Assembly: GCA_024232495.1 (NCBI GenBank) | Contig: JAAEPP010000350.1 | Span: forward strand, 1-39,528 | Direction of reading: 5' to 3' | DNA: 39,528 bases | Source of the DNA: Flavobacteriaceae bacterium | GTDB lineage: Bacteria > Bacteroidota > Bacteroidia > Flavobacteriales > Flavobacteriaceae | Shown here: positions 35,147-39,528 of the stretch, in pieces | Numbering within the stretch: position 1 is the stretch's first letter | Layout: the number at the start of each line of letters is the position of its first letter | Notes under the pieces: model-generated | What the model was told of the DNA's origin: nothing | Database searches by the model: none | The model's input: only the letters and a program-made list of their open reading frames with translations | Translations under genes and position numbers: made by a program

Positions 35147-36071
35147 TAATTTTTAAATAATTTCTAGCAAATAGTTCATCTTTTTTAATAGCATTTTTTA
35201 ATGCATCTTTAGACTCAAAAGTTTTTTCTTCTCTAATTCTTTTAATAAAATTTAATTGTATTTCCTTTTGATAAAGATCATTCGAATAATCTAAAAAATA
35301 AGTCTCAATTGTTTTATAAGTTCCTCCAACCGTAGGATTGGTGCCGATATTTGTAAGTCCAAAAACTTCCTTTCCTGAAATTATTGATTGAACTAAATAA
35401 ACTCCATTTTTTGGAATTAATTTATAATCTTCTTTTAAATGAAGATTAGCCGTTGGAAATTCTAATGTTTTTCCAATTCCTTTTCCCTTCACAATTAAAC
35501 CAGAAATCATGAATGGATATCCTAAATAGTTGTTAGCTGTTTGAACGGCTCCTTCATTTAAAGCGTTCCTGATTTTTGTGGAACTTATGGAAACATTTTC
35601 TAATTGTTGGGCAGTTATTTCAATAACTTCAAAATCATAAGTTTTTCCAAATTCTATTAAATCATCGATGGTAGCATTTCTGTTTCTGCCAAATTGATGG
35701 TCATAGCCAACAATAATTTTTTTAATATGTAATTGATTTACTAAAATATCTCTAACAAAATCCAATGCGGATAATCTGGAAAACTCTCTTGTAAAAGGCT
35801 GAACGATTAAATTAGAAATTCCTGTTTTTTCAATCATTTGCGTTCGCTCTTTAATGGTATTTAGAAGCTTTAGAGAAGATTCTTTTTGAAGTACCATTCT
35901 GGGGTGAGGGAAAAAACTAACTAAAATAGACTCCAATTCATTTGTAAGAGCAGTTTTATAAAGTTGCTTTAAAATTTTTTGATGCCCCACATGAACCCCG
36001 TCAAAGGTCCCTATAGTTACAATAGAGGGCTTTGTTTTTTTATAAGCAGCAATCGAATTATAAACCTTCAT
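35139..36071 (-). CDS. ribF: Bifunctional riboflavin kinase/FAD synthetase
   Basis: Cytosolic enzyme making FMN and then FAD from riboflavin. The N-terminal nucleotidyltransferase domain (about 1-180) has TIGTFDGVHVGHQKIL, the HxGH-type ATP site, and VGYDHQFGRNR. ISSTKIRNAL precedes the C-terminal kinase domain (about 185-310) with GKGIGKTLEFPTANL and the loop KNGVYLV. 310 residues, normal. ATG start, one base after the pth stop in direction of transcription. The HTTM gene overlaps its end. Confidence 0.96.
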   Translation of the reverse strand: MKVYNSIAAYKKTKPSIVTIGTFDGVHVGHQKILKQLYKTALTNELESILVSFFPHPRMVLQKESSLKLLNTIKERTQMIEKTGISNLIVQPFTREFSRLSALDFVRDILVNQLHIKKIIVGYDHQFGRNRNATIDDLIEFGKTYDFEVIEITAQQLENVSISSTKIRNALNEGAVQTANNYLGYPFMISGLIVKGKGIGKTLEFPTANLHLKEDYKLIPKNGVYLVQSIISGKEVFGLTNIGTNPTVGGTYKTIETYFLDYSNDLYQKEIQLNFIKRIREEKTFESKDALKNAIKKDELFARNYLKIND

Positions 36072-36072
36072 A

Positions 36073-36705
36073 TTATTTTCCGTTAAAGGAATTCATTGTA
36101 TTGGTGATCCCTGCCAAGCCAAAAGATACGATGGCTTCTACAGCTTTTTCCAATCGCTCCGGTAGTAACTCTTCTTCTTCTTTAATCCATTCTCCTAATA
36201 CATAGTCCACTTGTCGACCCTGAGAAAAAGCATCTCCAATTCCAAAACGAAATCGATTGTATTGATTGGTGTTTAAAATTAGCTGAGTGTCTTTGAGTCC
36301 GTTATGTCCGCCATCACTCCCTTTTGTTTTGATTCTAAAAGTTCCGAATTTCAGATTTAAATCGTCGGTTACTACCAATAAATTAGCTACTGGAATTTTT
36401 TCTTTTTCGAGCCAATATCGCACAGCCTTTCCACTTAAATTCATAAATGTACTTGGCTTTAGCAAAATAAAAGATCTTCCTTTTAATTTATAAACAGCTA
36501 CATCACCAAGTTTTTTGCTTTCAAAAGTGAGTGCTGCTTTTTTCGCTAAAAAATCTAGAATTTTAAAACCAATATTATGTCTAGTATTTGCATATTTAGG
36601 TCCAATATTTCCTAAACCTACAATTAGAAATTTTTTCATAGGGTCACCATCAGTTAGTTTTCTGTTGGAATTTTTTCCGTAAAGTTTTCTTAAAAATGAA
36701 AACAT
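36073..36705 (-). CDS. pth: Peptidyl-tRNA hydrolase
   Basis: Cytosolic hydrolase that recycles peptidyl-tRNA dropped by ribosomes. Core motifs: FLIVGLGNIGPKYANTRHN with the catalytic Asn and His, KPSTFMNLSG, and VTDDLNLKFG with the catalytic Asp. Three ATG codons are in frame: 36741, 36705 and 36639. The first lies within the rplY terminator hairpin and is unlikely. From 36705 the protein is 210 residues with the basic leader MFSFLRKLYGKNSNRK, which I recall in flavobacterial homologues; from 36639 (MKKFLIVGLGN) it would be 188, the classical length. I chose 36705 with moderate confidence. Confidence 0.93.
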   Translation of the reverse strand: MFSFLRKLYGKNSNRKLTDGDPMKKFLIVGLGNIGPKYANTRHNIGFKILDFLAKKAALTFESKKLGDVAVYKLKGRSFILLKPSTFMNLSGKAVRYWLEKEKIPVANLLVVTDDLNLKFGTFRIKTKGSDGGHNGLKDTQLILNTNQYNRFRFGIGDAFSQGRQVDYVLGEWIKEEEELLPERLEKAVEAIVSFGLAGITNTMNSFNGK

Positions 36706-36732
36706 AAAATTATTTAACTTCCGTAAAAATAA

Positions 36733-36765
36733 AAAAAGCATCCCATATAAATGGAATGCTTTTTA
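36733..36765 (-). terminator. Rho-independent terminator after rplY
   Basis: A 14-bp stem (36733-36746 with 36751-36764, one G-U pair when read on the minus strand), 4-base loop, and a T-run on the minus strand. It begins 22 bases after the rplY stop. A-runs on the other side make it weakly bidirectional. It should separate rplY from the pth-ribF transcript, at least in part. Confidence 0.85.
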
Positions 36766-36786
36766 AGTATATTTTTTTGAAGTGGT

Positions 36787-37437
36787 TTATTCTTCTGTTG
36801 GCGCTTCTGTTGCAGCTCCTTCAGCAGCAGCTCCTTCAGCTCCTTCAGCTCCTTCTTCTTCTTCTTCTTCTTCTTCTTCATCCTCAACAGCAACACGAGA
36901 CGTTCTAACTTGACAAACAACTCTACTATCATCTTGGAGTATTACAAATCCTTCACCAGTTAAATCTCCTACAGTTAGAACAGATCCAATTTTCATAGTA
37001 GAAATATCGGCATTTAAAAAATCTGGAAGATCTTTTGGTAATGCTTTTACTCTTAATGAACGTCTTACGATACGTAAAACACCACCATTACGAACTCCCG
37101 GAGCGTTTCCTGTAATACGAACAGGAATTTCCATACTTACTTCTTTATCATCAAAAATTTGATAAAAATCGATGTGCAAGATTTGGTCTGTTACCGGGTG
37201 AAATTGAATGTCTTGAAGTATTGCATCTATTTTAGAACCATCTTCTAAGGCAATTACTACTGTGTGTACATCTGGAGTGTATACTAAATTTTTAAATGCT
37301 AATGTTTCAGCTGAAAAGTGAATAGCCTTGTCTCCTCCGTATACTACGCAAGGAACCTGACCAGCATTACGTAAGGCTTTAGTCGCAACTTTGCCCACGC
37401 TTTCTCTTTGAGATCCTTTGATTGTAATTGATTTCAT
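36787..37437 (-). CDS. rplY: 50S ribosomal protein L25/Ctc
   Basis: 5S rRNA-binding ribosomal protein of the long Ctc type. The N-terminal L25 domain (about 1-90) opens with [20 protein letters not shown] and contains [12 protein letters not shown]; the Ctc beta domain follows (about 95-180, [20 protein letters not shown]). The tail from about 184 is extremely acidic: nine consecutive glutamates (187-195) followed by Gly-Ala-Glu repeats, encoded by simple repeats in the DNA (nine TTC copies at 36853-36879 on the plus strand, and 9-base CTCCTTCAG copies at 36816-36848). ATG start. Its transcript leader can fold (see the separate entry). Confidence 0.95.
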   Translation of the reverse strand: MKSITIKGSQRESVGKVATKALRNAGQVPCVVYGGDKAIHFSAETLAFKNLVYTPDVHTVVIALEDGSKIDAILQDIQFHPVTDQILHIDFYQIFDDKEVSMEIPVRITGNAPGVRNGGVLRIVRRSLRVKALPKDLPDFLNADISTMKIGSVLTVGDLTGEGFVILQDDSRVVCQVRTSRVAVEDEEEEEEEEEGAEGAEGAAAEGAATEAPTEE

Positions 37438-37464
37438 TTTTTTGTTTTGTGTTTTTAAATTTAT

Positions 37465-37500
37465 AATCGCCCTCCTATTGGATTTTAGGCGGGTGCAAAT
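37465..37500 (-). promoter_or_regulatory. Possible leader hairpin/promoter region of rplY
   Basis: On the minus strand a near-consensus -7 box (CATATTTG) at about 37497-37504 is followed by an imperfect hairpin built from GCCTA and TAGG...GGC (about 37468-37492). GC-rich sequence stands out in this AT-rich gap of 136 bases. It could be an mRNA leader involved in ribosomal protein control, but the stem is short and bulged. The rest of the gap shows nothing clear. Confidence 0.2.
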
Positions 37501-37573
37501 ATGCGTTTTTTCTAGTAAATAGAAAAGAAATTATATTTTTTTTTAAGGAGTATTCTTGCTGATTTTCTGAAAG

Positions 37574-38515
37574 TTACATTAAAAACTTCGTACTGATTGA
37601 TTTATTGGAGTTGACATTCGTCATTACTTCGGCAAACAAGTCAGCACAACTTAGTATTTTAATTTTTGAACTTTCCTTTTTAGAGGGAATAGAATCGGTA
37701 ACAATAAGTTCTTCTAATTTTGAATTTTCAATTTTGTCGTAGGCAAATCCTGAAAGTATTGGGTGTGTACAAACAGCTCTAACACTGAGAGCTCCTCTTT
37801 CCATCATTAAATCTGCTGCTTTGGTCAAGGTCCCTGCAGTGTCTACCATATCGTCCACGAGCACTACATTTTTTCCTTCTACATTACCAATTAATTCCAT
37901 ATGAGAAATTACGTTGGCTTTTTCACGTTGTTTGTAACAAATAACAACATCACTTTTTAAAAATTTTGAATAAGCATAGGCGCGTTTAGAACCTCCCATA
38001 TCTGGAGATGCAATAGTTAAATTATCTAGGTTCAGAGATTGTAGATAGGGTAAGAAAATAGTGGACGCGAAAAGATGATCTACTGGTTTTTCAAAAAACC
38101 CTTGAATTTGATCAGCATGTAAGTCCATGGTGATGATCCTTGTTGCTCCAGCAGTTTCCAACATTTTAGCAATTAATTTTGCAGCAATTGGTACTCTAGG
38201 TTTGTCTTTTCTGTCTTGACGAGCCCATCCAAAATAAGGAATTACGGCCGCGATGTGTTTGGCAGAAGATCTTTTTGCTGCATCGAGCATAAGTAACATT
38301 TCCATTAAATTGTCACTGTTAGGATGTGTTGAACCAACAATAAAAACACGTGCGCCTCGAATCGACTCCTCAAAAGAGGGTTGAAATTCTCCATCACTAT
38401 AGGCGGAAGTAATAACGTTGCCAAGAGGGACACCATATTTACTTGCAATACTTTTTGCTAGTTGTTTACTTTGTTTACAGGCAAAAATTTTAGATGCTGG
38501 AAAAGAAGTGTTCAT
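37574..38515 (-). CDS. prs: Ribose-phosphate pyrophosphokinase
   Basis: Cytosolic enzyme making PRPP from ribose 5-phosphate and ATP for nucleotide, histidine and NAD synthesis. Motifs: YSDGEFQPSFEESIRG (early allosteric/dimer region), the ATP-binding flexible-loop area YFGWARQDRKDKPR, metal-binding TMDLHADQIQGFF, and the PRPP loop VVLVDDMVDTAGTL. 313 residues, family standard. ATG start, with a candidate promoter 30 bases upstream. rplY follows after 136 bases. Confidence 0.97.
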   Translation of the reverse strand: MNTSFPASKIFACKQSKQLAKSIASKYGVPLGNVITSAYSDGEFQPSFEESIRGARVFIVGSTHPNSDNLMEMLLMLDAAKRSSAKHIAAVIPYFGWARQDRKDKPRVPIAAKLIAKMLETAGATRIITMDLHADQIQGFFEKPVDHLFASTIFLPYLQSLNLDNLTIASPDMGGSKRAYAYSKFLKSDVVICYKQREKANVISHMELIGNVEGKNVVLVDDMVDTAGTLTKAADLMMERGALSVRAVCTHPILSGFAYDKIENSKLEELIVTDSIPSKKESSKIKILSCADLFAEVMTNVNSNKSISTKFLM

Positions 38516-38544
38516 TATTTTTTTGAGTATTTGTTGTTGGTTAA

Positions 38545-38576
38545 CAAATGTAAAATTAAAGAATCTAAGTAACCAA
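38545..38576 (-). promoter_or_regulatory. Candidate promoter for prs
   Basis: On the minus strand TACATTTG (38545-38552) matches TAnnTTTG, and TTG at 38574-38576 lies 21 bases upstream, near the -33 spacing expected in Bacteroidetes. The -7 box is 29 bases before the prs ATG. Confidence 0.5.
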
Positions 38577-38617
38577 AAAATGAATGAATTAGTTATTAAA
38601 ATTTATTAATTAATGTC

Positions 38618-38625
38618 TATTTTTG
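38618..38625 (+). promoter_or_regulatory. Candidate -7 promoter box for tRNA-Leu
   Basis: TATTTTTG matches TAnnTTTG and ends 10 bases before the mature tRNA 5' end at 38636, an appropriate distance for a tRNA transcript start. Confidence 0.5.
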
Positions 38626-38635
38626 CCAAGCACAA

Positions 38636-38717
38636 GCTCAAGTGGTGGAATTGGTAGACACGCTGGATTCAAAATCCAGTGCTTCACGGCGTGCGGGTTC
38701 GATTCCCGCCTTGAGTA
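38636..38717 (+). tRNA. tRNA-Leu (anticodon CAA)
   Basis: An 82-base class II tRNA. The acceptor stem pairs GCTCAAG (38636-38642) with CTTGAGT (38710-38716; the outermost pair is G-U), with A38717 as the discriminator base. The anticodon stem CTGGA/TCCAG encloses the 7-base loop TTCAAAA, giving anticodon CAA (decodes UUG). A long variable arm follows (TGCTTCACGGCGT), then the T arm GCGGG-TTCGATT-CCCGC. CCA is not encoded, so it must be added after transcription. The D-arm AATTGGTAGACACG is typical of tRNA-Leu. Confidence 0.97.
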
Positions 38718-38728
38718 CGAATAAATCG

Positions 38729-38762
38729 AAAAGCAAGCTAAAACATAAAGCTTGCTTTTTTG
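38729..38762 (+). terminator. Rho-independent terminator after tRNA-Leu
   Basis: An 11-bp perfect stem (38729-38739 AAAAGCAAGCT with 38749-38759), a 9-base loop and a T-run, 12 bases after the tRNA end. The 82 bases from here to the hydrolase stop show nothing recognisable. Confidence 0.9.
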
Positions 38763-38844
38763 TTTTTGTGGGTTTTTGATTTTCAAAGCGACGCTTTAGG
38801 GAAAAACAACTCTAACAAAGGTGTATAAGGAAAGTTCAACTTTT

Positions 38845-39528
38845 TCACAAAGAAGTGTCTAAAATTACATCTATCAACTCTTTTTCGTCACCCATTAAAT
38901 CATGCCTTGCATTTACCACCTCTCGATAGTTTTTTTTACACGGTAATACGTTATAAAACTTTTTTGCAAGTTCGGGTGCTAATACTTCGTCTTTTGTTGA
39001 TTGAATGATGGTGATTTTGTTTTTTAGTTTTTCTGCAAATCCTAAAGGATTAAGTTTACTAATAACCTCGCTTATTTCTTCTTTATAATCCTCAGTTGGT
39101 TTTAGTTTTAAAATTTTTTTTGCATGTTCCCATAATTGATCCATTAATAATTTATTAGAGAACAATGACATTGTATCTACCACTGGATTTAAAAGAATTA
39201 TTTGATCAAAAATATCGGGTTCTTTATTTATGATATTGGTTACATAGAATCCGCCCATTGAATATCCCAAAGCATGAAGTGGCACTTTATATTTTTCTTT
39301 TAGATAACTAGCAACAGTTCTTATGTCTTTTATAGAGCCTAAAAAACTAAATTTCCCTTCACTTTTTTTATCACCTCGGTAATTGATTTCAACAAGCGAA
39401 ATAGCACTGTTTTTTAAATTATTACCCAACAAAACAAGCCTACTTGATCCAGGAAAACCATGACAGAAAAGCACTATTTTTTTAGCATTATTTATATCGC
39501 CATAGCATTCAAATATAATTTTACTTCC
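38845..39528 (-). CDS. Alpha/beta hydrolase, 5' end outside window
   Basis: The frame is open to the right edge (reading GSKIIFECYGDINNAKKI before the internal GTG at 39474), so the N-terminus is missing and 39474 is not the true start. The visible part has the oxyanion motif FCHGFPGSSR, the nucleophile elbow LGYSMGG with the catalytic serine, an acid candidate in QSTKDEVL and a histidine in ARHDLMG, i.e. a complete Ser-Asp-His triad. A lid-like helical insertion lies between. It could be an esterase, lipase-like enzyme or peptidase; the substrate cannot be told. It converges on tRNA-Leu. Confidence 0.85.
   Translation of the reverse strand, partial: GSKIIFECYGDINNAKKIVLFCHGFPGSSRLVLLGNNLKNSAISLVEINYRGDKKSEGKFSFLGSIKDIRTVASYLKEKYKVPLHALGYSMGGFYVTNIINKEPDIFDQIILLNPVVDTMSLFSNKLLMDQLWEHAKKILKLKPTEDYKEEISEVISKLNPLGFAEKLKNKITIIQSTKDEVLAPELAKKFYNVLPCKKNYREVVNARHDLMGDEKELIDVILDTSL

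Noticed and set aside
36853-36879. TTC repeat tract as a CRISPR or minisatellite element
   Set aside because: It is in frame inside rplY and encodes the polyglutamate tail; there are no spacers.
36714-36932. A Lys/Leu-rich 72-residue minus-strand frame
   Set aside because: An out-of-frame reading of the rplY acidic-tail repeats.

Overview
The window is chromosomal DNA from a low-GC member of the Bacteroidetes, most likely a marine-type Flavobacteriaceae. Supporting this are the AT-rich base composition, weak or absent Shine-Dalgarno sequences, several promoter boxes matching the Bacteroidetes TAnnTTTG (-7) consensus, two TonB-dependent receptors with carboxypeptidase-regulatory-like N-termini, family-typical genes (DUF2752, CCC-motif membrane protein, DUF3108, DUF4286, DUF5689), and a tRNA gene without an encoded CCA. 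Almost all of the window is coding. No insertion sequence, prophage, CRISPR array or integration site was seen, and no gene-free stretch exceeds 300 bases.

Layout. 1-1057 (+): the 3' end of an unknown beta-rich protein, then lspA. 1067-4207 (-): a compact operon, rimK, a zinc deacylase of the aspartoacylase type, 5-formyl-THF cyclo-ligase, a CCC-motif membrane protein and a DUF2752 protein. 4291-16684 (+): uvrC, a patatin/BamA-like surface phospholipase, then an aromatic amino acid catabolism block (hmgA, hppD, DUF3108 protein, tryptophan 2,3-dioxygenase), an M23 peptidase lipoprotein and a TonB-dependent receptor closed by a strong terminator. 16780-17223 (+): a four-helix membrane protein with histidines. 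17271-22787: a secreted endonuclease/exonuclease/phosphatase-family enzyme divergent from a second TonB-dependent receptor plus a DUF5689 lipoprotein, ending in a terminator. This three-gene locus is the best candidate for an under-described system, possibly extracellular nucleic acid or phosphate-ester use. 22924-25248 (+): an M28 peptidase gene broken by one in-frame stop codon. 25275-26837: a small lipoprotein and a divergent SDR-type L-threonine 3-dehydrogenase. 26866-38515 (-): a long housekeeping run comprising prs, rplY (with its own terminator), pth, ribF, an HTTM membrane protein, serS, a TPR protein, DUF4286, rsmA, mgtE, a D-2-hydroxyacid dehydrogenase and a TM2-domain protein. 38636-38717 (+): tRNA-Leu(CAA) with promoter and terminator. 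38845-39528 (-): an alpha/beta hydrolase running off the right edge.

How the genes fit together. HppD and HmgA are consecutive steps of tyrosine degradation, and the dioxygenase two genes on starts tryptophan degradation through kynurenine. RimK and its neighbour zinc deacylase look like a protein- or peptide-modification pair. prs, rplY, pth, ribF, serS and rsmA form a nucleotide/translation/cofactor block. Several genes appear to start with TTG (DUF2752, TPR protein, L-threonine dehydrogenase, probably the M23 peptidase), so ATG-only gene calls would misplace their N-termini. All functional names rest on motifs recognised by eye; no database search was run.
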